DNA of 9,403 nucleotides from Bacteroidales bacterium UBA5219 (GTDB lineage Bacteria > Bacteroidota > Bacteroidia > Bacteroidales > ML635J-15), in contig DHVB01000016.1 of NCBI GenBank assembly GCA_002412425.1, forward strand, positions 30,140-39,542. Reading direction: 5' to 3'. Positions 1-6,656 of this stretch are shown here, piece after piece. Numbering within the stretch: the stretch's first letter is position 1; each line of letters begins with the position of its first letter. Under the pieces are notes generated by a model that searched no databases, was not told where the DNA came from, and was given only the letters and a program-made list of their open reading frames with translations. The translations under genes were made by a program, and so were the position numbers.

Positions 1-26
1 ACTTATGAGACACCGCCGTTTTTTTA
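1..26 (+). terminator. Right arm of a probable intrinsic terminator, cut by the window edge
   Basis: The first bases read GAGACACCGCCG followed directly by seven T residues, which is the usual look of the 3' arm and U-run of a rho-independent terminator on the plus strand. The matching left arm (expected CGGCGGTGTC) would lie before base 1 and cannot be seen. It could end a plus-strand gene to the left, or act in both directions and also stop the minus-strand dipeptidase transcript, because A-rich sequence faces that gene. This is an inference from one arm only. Confidence 0.45.
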
Positions 27-32
27 ATTATT

Positions 33-1721
33 TTATTCGCCTTCTTTGATAACTTTAACTTTACCTTGAGTATCATTTACAATTAGGCGTTTCCATTTGT
101 CGCTAAGTTCAAATTGCTGAACTTTTGGAGCATAATATTTGTATCCTTCAGGAACTTCTTGTTTTGTTTTTACATTTCCGTCCATATATTTTGTAAACAA
201 ATATGCGAAAAGGTTTTTCCATTCTTGATGTGTGCGTTCAGCTGCTTGGTTAGAATAATTGTTAACTTCTCTCAATACTAGTTTTGGATCTTTTTCGTGG
301 ATTTCCATTAGCTTTTTCTCTAGTTCGAGAGTTTCTCTCACAAAGCTTGTGTGTAATCTGTGTTGTTCTTTTTCAATTTCAGGATATATTAGTTCATATC
401 TAGTATATGCAAAGTTTGATACCATATTAAATACCCAGAAAGCAGATTCTAATGTGAAGTCCATTAAATCTCCATTTCCAACTGCGTAAGGACGTGGTAT
501 TTTTGTGATAGTAGAATACATTGGCACATAAACAGTAAATCCTGCGTCATCAACTGAGAACCAATTTATTGCACCAAAAGCATCAGGTAACCAGCTTCTT
601 AGTTGAGCTATAAAAGAGAATCCAGTTTGTTGAGTTGCAGTTGCTCTTTCCATTACATAATCTTCTCCGTCAACGCTCCAAGTCATTGGTCTCCAACGGT
701 AAGGATTTCCGTAAGGTCCAGCACCAATATCGTTTCTCATATCTAATTCTGTTCCTTCTAGGTGGTCTCGCATAAATTTGAACATATCAATTTGAGAAAT
801 TTTTTTATCAGGTTTTATCCATAAAGGCATTCTGTTAGTTGCATATCCGTGAGCACCACGTTTGATATGACCTTTAGCATAATCCCAATATTGATCCATT
901 CCAGATTTTACAGCATTAAAGAATGCCCACACTCTTATTTCGCAAAAACGAGCTCCACCAAAATCAACAGGTGCATAAGTGTCAGAAAAGCTAAATTCAG
1001 AATCTTTGCCATCAAAATATTTCATTTCGCGTGCAAAACTGATAACATCTTTGGAGTTAAAAACTGTTTGTTTTGGATTAAACCAATCGTTTTTCTTTTG
1101 GTATTCGAAAGTTGTAATGCGTGCTTGATTTGCATGAGCGCTAACATATCCATCAGGAATAAGAAGAGCTACCCAAACTGCACCTTTTTTACCTTCGCCT
1201 TTACCTATTAATTCAAGTATCCAAGCTTCATTTTTATCACAAATAGAAAAACTTTCGCCAGTACTTGCATAACCGTGTTCTTCAACTAAATCGGTAAGAA
1301 TTTTTATTGCTTCTCTAGCTGTTTTTGCTCTTTGCAATGTTACGTAAATTAAACTTCCATAATCCATAATTCCATTTGGAGTACCTAACTCTTCACGTCC
1401 AGTAAATGTTGTTTCTGCAATAGAAAGCTGAAATTCGTTTACATTTCCAACAACATTATAAGTTTGTTCCACTTGAGGAATTTTTCCTAAATATTTACCA
1501 GAGTCCCATTCCCAAATGTCTAACATTGTTCCTTTAGGATATGTTTTTGCGGGCCAATGATATAATTCGCCATACAATACGTGGCTGTCTGCTGAATAAG
1601 AAACCATTACAGAGCCATCTGTTGAAGCTCCTTTAGTAATAATAAAATTTGTACAAGCATAAGAGTTTAAACTTGCTAATAGCAATAAACTCATAGTAAT
1701 TCCAATAATTCTTTTTACCAT
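33..1721 (-). CDS. Secreted C69 family dipeptidase (PepD/U34-like Ntn hydrolase)
   Basis: Predicted peptidase of family C69 (PF03577), which cleaves dipeptides outside the cytoplasm. Residues 1-22 form a signal peptide: K3-R4, a hydrophobic stretch (GITMSLLLLASL), then SYA just before Cys23. Cys23 begins the family hallmark CTNFIITKGASTDGS. In this family the cysteine becomes N-terminal after processing and acts as nucleophile, so signal peptidase cleavage after Ala22 would expose the active site directly. A lipoprotein reading of Cys23 is less likely because the bases before it (S-Y-A) fit a lipobox poorly. Other family-like stretches are NVNEFQLSIAETTFTGRE (about 94-111), YASTGESFSICDKNEAWILE (about 151-170) and the Asn/Arg-rich ATNRMPLWI (about 293-301). 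The length of 562 residues is normal for the larger secreted Bacteroidota members. The ATG start is supported by the signal peptide. A TATATTTG box lies 22 bp upstream. The exact substrate is not known. Confidence 0.92.
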   Translation of the reverse strand: MVKRIIGITMSLLLLASLNSYACTNFIITKGASTDGSVMVSYSADSHVLYGELYHWPAKTYPKGTMLDIWEWDSGKYLGKIPQVEQTYNVVGNVNEFQLSIAETTFTGREELGTPNGIMDYGSLIYVTLQRAKTAREAIKILTDLVEEHGYASTGESFSICDKNEAWILELIGKGEGKKGAVWVALLIPDGYVSAHANQARITTFEYQKKNDWFNPKQTVFNSKDVISFAREMKYFDGKDSEFSFSDTYAPVDFGGARFCEIRVWAFFNAVKSGMDQYWDYAKGHIKRGAHGYATNRMPLWIKPDKKISQIDMFKFMRDHLEGTELDMRNDIGAGPYGNPYRWRPMTWSVDGEDYVMERATATQQTGFSFIAQLRSWLPDAFGAINWFSVDDAGFTVYVPMYSTITKIPRPYAVGNGDLMDFTLESAFWVFNMVSNFAYTRYELIYPEIEKEQHRLHTSFVRETLELEKKLMEIHEKDPKLVLREVNNYSNQAAERTHQEWKNLFAYLFTKYMDGNVKTKQEVPEGYKYYAPKVQQFELSDKWKRLIVNDTQGKVKVIKEGE

Positions 1722-1743
1722 AATCTAAAGTTTTAAATTTTTA

Positions 1744-1751
1744 CAAATATA
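1744..1751 (-). promoter_or_regulatory. Putative -7 promoter box for the dipeptidase gene
   Basis: On the minus strand this reads TATATTTG, a full match to the Bacteroidota primary sigma factor -7 consensus TAnnTTTG. It lies 22 bp before the dipeptidase ATG, which gives a short leader of about 15 nt. No clear TTG element is seen at -33, so the call rests on one half of the promoter in AT-rich DNA. Confidence 0.5.
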
Positions 1752-1769
1752 ATTTTTTTACTCGAAAGT

Positions 1770-1793
1770 AAAAACTTTAAACAGAAAGTTTTT
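1770..1793. terminator. AT-rich perfect hairpin between permease and dipeptidase genes
   Basis: AAAAACTTT (1770-1778) and AAAGTTTTT (1785-1793) are a perfect 9-bp inverted repeat around a 6-nt loop. Only two of the nine pairs are G-C, so the stem is weak. Read on the minus strand it lies 46 nt after the permease stop, and its 3' arm ends in five T residues, so it may slow or end permease transcription before the dipeptidase promoter. The AAAGTT core resembles the 9-nt repeat next to it, and it may be a decayed part of that repeat. Confidence 0.35.
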
Positions 1794-1802
1794 AATATTC
1801 CC

Positions 1803-1840
1803 ACTTTATAAACTTTAGGAACTTTATAAACTTTTAACTT
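1803..1840 (-). repeat. 9-nt tandem repeat array after the permease stop
   Basis: On the plus strand the units read ACTTTATAA, ACTTTAGGA, ACTTTATAA and ACTTTTAAC with exact 9-nt spacing. On the minus strand, the direction of the permease gene, this is the TTATAAAGT form of the same TAAAGTTCR unit found at 4961-4991 and 9352-9403. The array starts right at the permease stop codon (1839-1841). Bases 1819-1839 are identical, after reverse complement, to 4956-4976 at the end of purA. Confidence 0.8.
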
Positions 1841-3086
1841 AAGTTCCTTGATTTATCGCCTTAATAGGGTCAAGTTTAGCAGCTTTGCGAGCAGGAGCAA
1901 AGCCTGAAACTATTCCAACACAAATAGAAATTAGCGTTCCTGACATAATATTTCCAAAACTTAAAGCTAAGTCTAGTGGCGTTAGACTTCGCGCAACAGC
2001 GGTTAACAACCATACTAATATTAATCCTAAAATTCCGCCAACTAAGCTCAAAGCTGTCGCTTCTGTTAAGAATTGAATTAAAATAAGATATGATTTTGCT
2101 CCAATAGCTTTTAGTATTCCAATTTCTTTGGTTCTTTCTTTTACAGATACAAACATAATATTTGCAATTCCAAAACCTCCAACTAAAATAGCAAAACCAC
2201 CAATAATTATTCCTGCTAAATCGAGTATCTTAAAAATTTTGTCTAAACTTTTTGTAATCATACTTGCTTGATTTAGCGAAAAATTATCTTCTTCTAAAGG
2301 TTTTAATTTTCGAATTGTCCTCATAATTATTGTGAGTTCATCAATCAATTCACCGGAGGTAATTCCTTCTTTAGCCGACACTATTATAAATGGATTTAAG
2401 TCGTCGTTTTCAATATCAAAAATTGTTTTTCCAAAATTTATAGGAATTAACACCAACTCATCAGAGCCTGAACTAAACATGTTTTCTCCTTGCTTTTCGA
2501 AAACTCCTATTACAGTTAGTTTTTTGCCATTTAGCTTAATTTGTTTTCCAATGGGGTCGGTATTTTCAAATAAACTTTCAGCACATTGCGCCCCTAAGAT
2601 AGCCACATTTTGACCAGTATGTGATTCCATTTGTGAAAAATATCTACCTTTTTCAATATTCATAAAGTTTATTTGCATATAATCATGTGTGCTAAGAACA
2701 ACACCAGCATCGTCTAAACTTTTGTTTTCGTATTCTATGGTTTGCAATGTCGAAGCTGCAAAAGCAATCTTGTCGGCACAAGTTGATAATTCTCTAATTT
2801 GTGTAAGTTCAGATAATTTTGGCGAAGGACGATTAATATATTTCCACCAAGGAAAGTCTGCTTCAAAAATCCAGGGCCATTTTTGGATATAAACAGTGTT
2901 TGAACCTAACTGTCCTATATTGTTTTTAATGCCTCTTTCTAAAGAATCTATAGTCGCCATTACAGAGATTATGCTAAAAATCCCAATGGTAATTCCTAAA
3001 AGCGATAAAAACGTTCTTAACTTATTATTAATTAATGACGAAAACGAAAATTTTATACTATCTAATATTAATCTGAAAAAAATCAC
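1839..3086 (-). CDS. MacB/FtsX-type ABC transporter permease
   Basis: Inner-membrane permease of the MacB type, which couples a cytoplasmic ABC ATPase to an extracytoplasmic domain and usually acts in export of peptides, drugs or lipoproteins rather than uptake. The order is typical: a first membrane helix at about 25-45 after the motif NNKLRTFLSLLGITIGIFSI, a MacB-like periplasmic core at about 46-285 (including VAILGAQCAESLFENTDPIG and KLTVIGVFEK), then an FtsX domain with three helices at about 286-312, 333-362 and 380-398. The family signatures VKERTKEIGILKAIGA (315-330) and PARKAAKLDPIKAI (398-411) are intact. The length of 415 residues is normal. The start is GTG, chosen because it precedes the conserved N-terminal segment, and a TATCTTTG box lies 14 bp upstream. 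No ATPase gene is in this window, so the partner must be encoded elsewhere. The substrate is unknown. Lipoprotein release (LolCE-like) is less likely but cannot be excluded. Confidence 0.9.
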   Translation of the reverse strand: MIFFRLILDSIKFSFSSLINNKLRTFLSLLGITIGIFSIISVMATIDSLERGIKNNIGQLGSNTVYIQKWPWIFEADFPWWKYINRPSPKLSELTQIRELSTCADKIAFAASTLQTIEYENKSLDDAGVVLSTHDYMQINFMNIEKGRYFSQMESHTGQNVAILGAQCAESLFENTDPIGKQIKLNGKKLTVIGVFEKQGENMFSSGSDELVLIPINFGKTIFDIENDDLNPFIIVSAKEGITSGELIDELTIIMRTIRKLKPLEEDNFSLNQASMITKSLDKIFKILDLAGIIIGGFAILVGGFGIANIMFVSVKERTKEIGILKAIGAKSYLILIQFLTEATALSLVGGILGLILVWLLTAVARSLTPLDLALSFGNIMSGTLISICVGIVSGFAPARKAAKLDPIKAINQGT

Positions 3087-3100
3087 AATAAATATTTTTT

Positions 3101-3108
3101 CAAAGATA
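3101..3108 (-). promoter_or_regulatory. Putative -7 promoter box for the permease gene
   Basis: The minus strand reads TATCTTTG, a full TAnnTTTG match, 14 bp before the GTG start. A start of transcription about 6 nt further on would leave a leader of only about 8 nt. No TTG is found at the expected -33 distance. The box faces away from the Fur gene in a 133-bp divergent spacer. Confidence 0.45.
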
Positions 3109-3143
3109 TTAAAATCGATTTAATTAAAAATTTACTTTCAAAT

Positions 3144-3174
3144 TTTGTTGATAATTTGTTTAAAATAAGTTTTG
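3144..3174 (+). promoter_or_regulatory. Possible promoter of the fur-purA unit
   Basis: TTTG (3144-3147) and TAAGTTTTG (3166-3174) are separated by 18 bp. This resembles the Bacteroidota pattern TTTG ... TAnnTTTG, except that the second box has three rather than two bases between TA and TTTG. It lies 45 bp before the Fur start codon. No convincing Fur-box palindrome was found in this AT-rich spacer, so autoregulation cannot be shown. Confidence 0.3.
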
Positions 3175-3219
3175 AGTATGAGAAAAATTATTTTAATTTA
3201 GTCTAAAAAATAACAAACA

Positions 3220-3684
3220 ATGAAAGCCGTAGAATATAATATTCCTGTACGTCAGATATTGACTGATTATTTGGAAAGAAAAGGATATAGAAAAACTCCA
3301 GAAAGATTTGCTATTTTAGATGAAATTTACTCTAGAAATGGTCATTTCGACATTGAGAGTTTGTATATATCTATGAAAAATAAAAATTATCGTGTTAGTA
3401 GAGCTACGCTTTATAACAATATTGATATTTTGTTAGACGCAAATTTGATTGTTAAACATCAATTTGGAAAAAATATAAGCACATTTGAAAAAGCTTATGC
3501 TTGTATGCAACACGACCACATGATTTGTATAGATTGTGGAAAAGTTATAGAATTTTGCGACCCAAGAATTGCTGAAATTGAAAAAACTATTTCTAAAGCC
3601 AGCGATTTTAAAGTTTTAAATCACTCTTTGTATTTATATGGGATTTGCAATGAATGTCAAAAGAAAGAAGAATATAAAAAATAA
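3220..3684 (+). CDS. fur: Fur family metal-responsive transcriptional repressor
   Basis: Cytoplasmic metal sensor that binds DNA as a dimer, usually repressing iron-uptake genes when Fe(II) is bound. The N-terminal winged helix spans about residues 10-85, with the recognition region YRVSRATLYNNIDILLDANL (57-76). The C-terminal dimer and metal domain has the classical ligands: His42 in NGHFD, the HDH triplet at 98-100, Cys103 and Cys106 in CIDCGKVIEF, and a second pair Cys143/Cys146 in CNEC, which suggests a structural zinc site. NHSLYLYG (134-141) is a strong match to E. coli Fur. The length of 154 residues is usual. The ATG is preceded by an A-rich tract without a Shine-Dalgarno sequence, normal for this phylum. 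purA starts 9 bp after the stop, so the two are probably co-transcribed. PerR or Zur cannot be ruled out by motif alone, although the overall wording is closest to Fur. Confidence 0.92.
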   Translation: MKAVEYNIPVRQILTDYLERKGYRKTPERFAILDEIYSRNGHFDIESLYISMKNKNYRVSRATLYNNIDILLDANLIVKHQFGKNISTFEKAYACMQHDHMICIDCGKVIEFCDPRIAEIEKTISKASDFKVLNHSLYLYGICNECQKKEEYKK

Positions 3685-3693
3685 TATTGAAAG

Positions 3694-4971
3694 ATGAAAA
3701 TAGACGTTTTATTAGGTTTGCAATGGGGCGATGAAGGTAAAGGCAAAATAGTTGATGTACTTACGCCTAAATATGATATAATTGCTAGATTTCAAGGCGG
3801 TCCAAATGCTGGACATACTCTTGAATTTAATGGAATAAAACATGTTTTACACACAATCCCAAGTGGTGTTTTTAGAAAAAATGCCATTAATATAATAGGT
3901 AATGGAGTTGTAATTGACCCTATTATTTTGAAAAAAGAAATTGAAGATACAGAAAAATTAGGTGTAGATTTAAGTGAAATTTTTTATATCTCTCGTAAAG
4001 CACAATTAATTTTACCCACTCACAAATTGCTTGATAAAGCTTATGAAGAGTATAAAGGCAAAAATAAAATAGGCTCTACTTTAAAGGGAATTGGTCCAGC
4101 ATATACAGATAAAACTGCTCGACTAGCTTTAAAAATAGGAGATATATTTACCGAAAGTTTTAAAGAAAAATATAATACTGCAAAAGACCATCATCAAAAG
4201 ATTTTTAAAGGATATAATTTTAATGAAGATTATTCCAAATTAGAAAAAGACTGGTTTGATGCTGTTGAATTTCTTAAAAAGTTCAAATTTATAGACTCTG
4301 AAATTTTTATTAATAAATCAATAAACGAAAATAAATCTGTTTTGGCAGAAGGAGCACAGGGAACTCTTTTAGATGTTGATTTTGGTTCTTATCCTTTTGT
4401 AACTTCTTCAAACACAGTTTCGTCTGGAGTTTGTACAGGGTTGGGAGTTTCGCCTCAAAAAATTGGAAAAGTTTTCGGAATTGTAAAAGCATACTGTACA
4501 CGAGTAGGTTCAGGTCCTTTCCCAACAGAATTGTTTGATGAGGTTGGACAATATATGAGAGACAAAGGACACGAATATGGAGCTACTACCGGAAGACCAA
4601 GACGTTGTGGTTGGTTGGATATGGTAGCTTTAAAATATTCTATAATGATAAATGGAGTTACAGATTTAATTGTTACAAAATCTGATGTGTTAAGCGGTTT
4701 AGATACAATAAAAGTCGCAACAAAATATAAGTATAAAGGCGAAATAATTGATTATATGCCTTATGATATGTGCGATGATATTGAACCAATTTATGAAGAA
4801 CTACCAGGCTGGAAAGAAGATATTACCAAATGCACAAAACTCGAAGAACTACCAAAAGAACTGCTAGACTATATTAAATATCTAGAAGAAAAAACACAAG
4901 TAAAAATTAAATACTTATCACTAGGTCCTGATAGGGAGCAAACAATTGAACTATCAGTTAAAAGTTTATAA
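3694..4971 (+). CDS. purA: Adenylosuccinate synthetase
   Basis: Catalyses IMP + Asp + GTP to adenylosuccinate + GDP + phosphate, the first committed step from IMP to AMP, in the cytoplasm as a homodimer. The N-terminal signature GLQWGDEGKGKIVD holds the catalytic Asp13, and GGPNAGHT holds His41, at the same numbers as in the E. coli enzyme. Further conserved parts are GSTLKGIGPAYTDKTAR (about 127-143), EGAQGTLLDVDFGSYPFVTS (about 219-238), TTGRPRRCGWLD (about 298-309), the guanine-binding TKSD (about 328-331) and LGPDREQTI near the C-terminus. The length of 425 residues is normal and no key residue is missing. It follows fur by 9 bp. The final codons V-K-S-L and the stop lie inside a 9-nt tandem repeat that also occurs elsewhere in the window, so the extreme C-terminus was probably set by repeat insertion or growth. 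Confidence 0.98.
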   Translation: MKIDVLLGLQWGDEGKGKIVDVLTPKYDIIARFQGGPNAGHTLEFNGIKHVLHTIPSGVFRKNAINIIGNGVVIDPIILKKEIEDTEKLGVDLSEIFYISRKAQLILPTHKLLDKAYEEYKGKNKIGSTLKGIGPAYTDKTARLALKIGDIFTESFKEKYNTAKDHHQKIFKGYNFNEDYSKLEKDWFDAVEFLKKFKFIDSEIFINKSINENKSVLAEGAQGTLLDVDFGSYPFVTSSNTVSSGVCTGLGVSPQKIGKVFGIVKAYCTRVGSGPFPTELFDEVGQYMRDKGHEYGATTGRPRRCGWLDMVALKYSIMINGVTDLIVTKSDVLSGLDTIKVATKYKYKGEIIDYMPYDMCDDIEPIYEELPGWKEDITKCTKLEELPKELLDYIKYLEEKTQVKIKYLSLGPDREQTIELSVKSL

Positions 4972-5040
4972 AGTTCGTAAAGTTCATAAAGAAATGCCAA
5001 TCATAAAACTTCTTTTAACTTTCGACTTTTAACTGATTAT
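4955..5040 (+). terminator. Long inverted repeat after purA, possible terminator
   Basis: CAGTTAAAAGT (4955-4965) is matched exactly by its reverse complement ACTTTTAACTG (5025-5035). Just inside, AAAGTT (4970-4975) can pair with AACTTT (5017-5022). The right arm is followed by ATTATTTTTT. The RNA could therefore fold into a long, imperfect, AT-rich stem with a U-rich tail after purA. The arms are made of opposed copies of the 9-nt repeat. Termination is inferred; the stem is weaker and the loop longer than in standard terminators. Confidence 0.4.
4961..4991 (+). repeat. 9-nt tandem repeat array spanning the purA stop codon
   Basis: Units AAAGTTTAT (4961-4969), AAAGTTCGT (4970-4978), AAAGTTCAT (4979-4987) and a partial AAAG follow each other at exact 9-nt spacing. 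The purA stop TAA (4969-4971) is inside the first units. A degenerate opposed set (TTTTAACTTTCGACTTTTAA) follows at about 5013-5032. Bases 4956-4976 are identical to the reverse complement of 1819-1839. Confidence 0.85.
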
Positions 5041-5063
5041 TTTTTCCAATTCATTATAAAATG

Positions 5064-5071
5064 TATTTTTG
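5064..5071 (+). promoter_or_regulatory. Putative -7 promoter box for the yitT-family gene
   Basis: TATTTTTG fits TAnnTTTG exactly and lies 20 bp before the ATG at 5092. The expected -33 area is only T-rich, without a clear TTG. The 120-bp spacer, repeat and possible terminator after purA make a separate promoter here likely. Confidence 0.5.
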
Positions 5072-5091
5072 CATTCCAAATTTAGAAGATT

Positions 5092-5988
5092 ATGAAATTC
5101 TTAAATAAAGAAAAATTGTTTTCGGCTAAGTGGTTTAAGTCCTTGGCTTTGATATTGAGTGGAACATTTATTATGTCTTTAGGTTATGTGTATTTTATTT
5201 CCCCATATAAAATAACACCTGGAGGCGTTTATGGTATTGCAATAGTTATTCACCATTTATTCGATTTGCCAATAGGTTTGACAGCTTTGGCTTTTGAAAT
5301 TCCAATTACTTTGTTAGGCTTAAAATTATTAGGACCAAAATTTGGTTGGAAAACTGTTGTGGGTTTTGTTTCAATGGCTGGTTTTGTCGATTTGTTAACT
5401 TACTTTAATGGTGATGTCCCTTTAGTTAAAGATGATACATTATTGTCGGCAATATTTGGTGGAGTTTTGATAGGAGTGGGGCTTGGTTTGGTTTTTAAAT
5501 CTCGTGCTTCTTCTGGCGGTAGTGATGTTATTGCCATGATTCTTAATAAATATACACGCATTCCGCTTGGAACTTTAGTAATTTATGTGGATTCCGCTAT
5601 TGTTCTTATAAGTTTAGTAGCGTTTAAAGATTGGACAATTCCTTTATACTCTTGGCTTGTGATTTATATTACAGGTAAGGCTGTTGGCATTATTTTAGAA
5701 GGTGCTAGTTACGAAAAAGCTATATTTATTATTTCAGATAAATATGACGAGATTAAAGAAACTATTATTCAAGATTTGAATCGTGGAGGTACAATTTTTC
5801 ATGGGAAAGGAATGTATAGCCAAGAAGAAAAACAAATAATTTACACTACTGTAAGTCGTAGAGAGTTTGAATTATTAAAAGACTATATCTATGAGATTGA
5901 CCCAAAGGCTTTTATAACAGTTGCAGAAGCACATGAAATTATAGGCGAAGGTTTTAAATCAATGCGAGATTCTTTGAGCTCAGATTAA
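5092..5988 (+). CDS. YitT family membrane protein (DUF161 + DUF2179)
   Basis: Integral inner-membrane protein of the YitT family. The N-terminal part, about residues 17-205, contains five or six hydrophobic segments (about 17-36, 44-55, 60-82, 86-104, 118-135, 160-178, 184-202). Family-like stretches include GTFIMSLGYVYFISPYKITPGG (split here by the reader at about 24-45), FKSRASSGGSDVIAMIL (about 135-151) and ITGKAVGIILEG. The C-terminal soluble DUF2179 domain covers about 222-280, with LNRGGTIFHGKGMY and IDPKAFITVAEAHEIIGEGF. The length of 298 residues is usual. The biochemical role of the family is not established; transport has been suggested for some members. The stop overlaps that of the convergent SMR gene by 4 bp, so no separate terminator fits between them. 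It has its own likely promoter and is probably not part of the fur-purA transcript. Confidence 0.92.
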   Translation: MKFLNKEKLFSAKWFKSLALILSGTFIMSLGYVYFISPYKITPGGVYGIAIVIHHLFDLPIGLTALAFEIPITLLGLKLLGPKFGWKTVVGFVSMAGFVDLLTYFNGDVPLVKDDTLLSAIFGGVLIGVGLGLVFKSRASSGGSDVIAMILNKYTRIPLGTLVIYVDSAIVLISLVAFKDWTIPLYSWLVIYITGKAVGIILEGASYEKAIFIISDKYDEIKETIIQDLNRGGTIFHGKGMYSQEEKQIIYTTVSRREFELLKDYIYEIDPKAFITVAEAHEIIGEGFKSMRDSLSSD

Positions 5989-6311
5989 TTTGATGCAATT
6001 TTTAATCCAATAATTGAAGCAATAAGTGTAAAGATAAAGAATAAACGCCAAAAATTTGTTGGTTCTTTAAAAACAAATATCCCTATTAATGCAGTTCCAA
6101 CTGCACCAATACCTGTCCAAACTGCGTAAGCAGAACCAATAGGTAAAGTTTTTGTAGCTTTTATTAACAACAACATGCTTATTGTTAGCGAAACTAAAAA
6201 TGCAAAATACCACAAATACATTTCTGTGCCGTTGGTTACTTTTGCTTTTCCAAGGCAAAACGCAAATCCAGTTTCAAATAAACCTGCAATAAATAAGATT
6301 ATCCAATCCAT
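5985..6311 (-). CDS. Small multidrug resistance (SMR) transporter, Gdx/SugE-like
   Basis: A 108-residue inner-membrane protein with four helices (about 3-20, 31-51, 58-81, 87-105), the standard SMR size. SMR proteins work as antiparallel dimers that exchange protons for small cations. Glu13 in helix 1 is the invariant ion-binding residue. The signature GSAYAVWTGIGAVGTALIG (59-77) is typical of the Gdx/SugE branch, which exports guanidinium, rather than of EmrE. Ser45, Tyr62 and Trp65 match binding-site positions of Gdx, but the helix-1 tryptophan three residues after the glutamate is Phe16 here (FETGF), so the substrate is less certain. No guanidine riboswitch is seen upstream; the gene starts 9 bp after yidD and probably shares its transcript. 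Its stop overlaps that of the convergent YitT gene. Confidence 0.92.
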   Translation of the reverse strand: MDWIILFIAGLFETGFAFCLGKAKVTNGTEMYLWYFAFLVSLTISMLLLIKATKTLPIGSAYAVWTGIGAVGTALIGIFVFKEPTNFWRLFFIFTLIASIIGLKIASN

Positions 6312-6320
6312 AGTTTTAAA

Positions 6321-6590
6321 TCATTTTTTTCTTTTAAAAATATAAAATTTTTCAGGTACAGGGTCGTGTCCATGTCCGCCCCAAGGGTTGCATCTTAAAA
6401 TTCGCCAAGTACTTAAAATAAAACCTTTAATTGGACCATGTTTTTTAAAAGCTTCTAGCGAGTAGTTGGAGCATGTAGGAGTGAATCTGCACGAAGGTGG
6501 AATTAAAGGAGATATTAGCCATTGATAAAGTTTTACTAATATAAGAAAAGGAAGTATTAAAATGTATTTTAATATTTTCACAAATTTCAT
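6321..6590 (-). CDS. yidD: Membrane protein insertion efficiency factor YidD
   Basis: Small protein that helps the YidC insertase place proteins in the inner membrane. It has an N-terminal amphipathic/hydrophobic segment (about 8-28) and then the family core: LYQWLISPLIPPSCRFTPTC (21-40), SNYSLEAFKKHGPIKGF (41-57) and ILRCNPWGGHGHDPVP (64-79), with the three conserved cysteines Cys34, Cys40 and Cys67. The length of 89 residues is normal. It is not beside rnpA, rpmH or yidC, its common neighbours in many bacteria. It sits 66 bp downstream of the response regulator and 9 bp upstream of the SMR gene. The minus strand reads TATTGTTG at 6595-6602, one base off the -7 consensus, so it may have its own weak promoter. 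The very low spacing to the SMR gene suggests co-transcription. Confidence 0.96.
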   Translation of the reverse strand: MKFVKILKYILILPFLILVKLYQWLISPLIPPSCRFTPTCSNYSLEAFKKHGPIKGFILSTWRILRCNPWGGHGHDPVPEKFYIFKRKK

Positions 6591-6656
6591 CTTACAACAA
6601 TAAATAATGCTAATAAGCGACTTTAGTTTTTTCCCAATTGATGATTATACAACTTA

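Noticed and set aside
3087..3219. Fur-box operator in the permease-fur spacer
   Set aside because: The spacer has many A/T inverted fragments, but none reaches a clear Fur-type palindrome beyond what base composition would give.
4310..4525. Antisense frame inside purA, and similar frames inside the dipeptidase, permease and kinase genes
   Set aside because: These lie opposite intact, well conserved genes, have no family-like motifs, and reflect the codon pattern of the real gene.
6591..6656. Guanidine or other riboswitch before yidD and the SMR gene
   Set aside because: The 66-bp spacer is too short and AT-rich, with no recognisable conserved riboswitch core.
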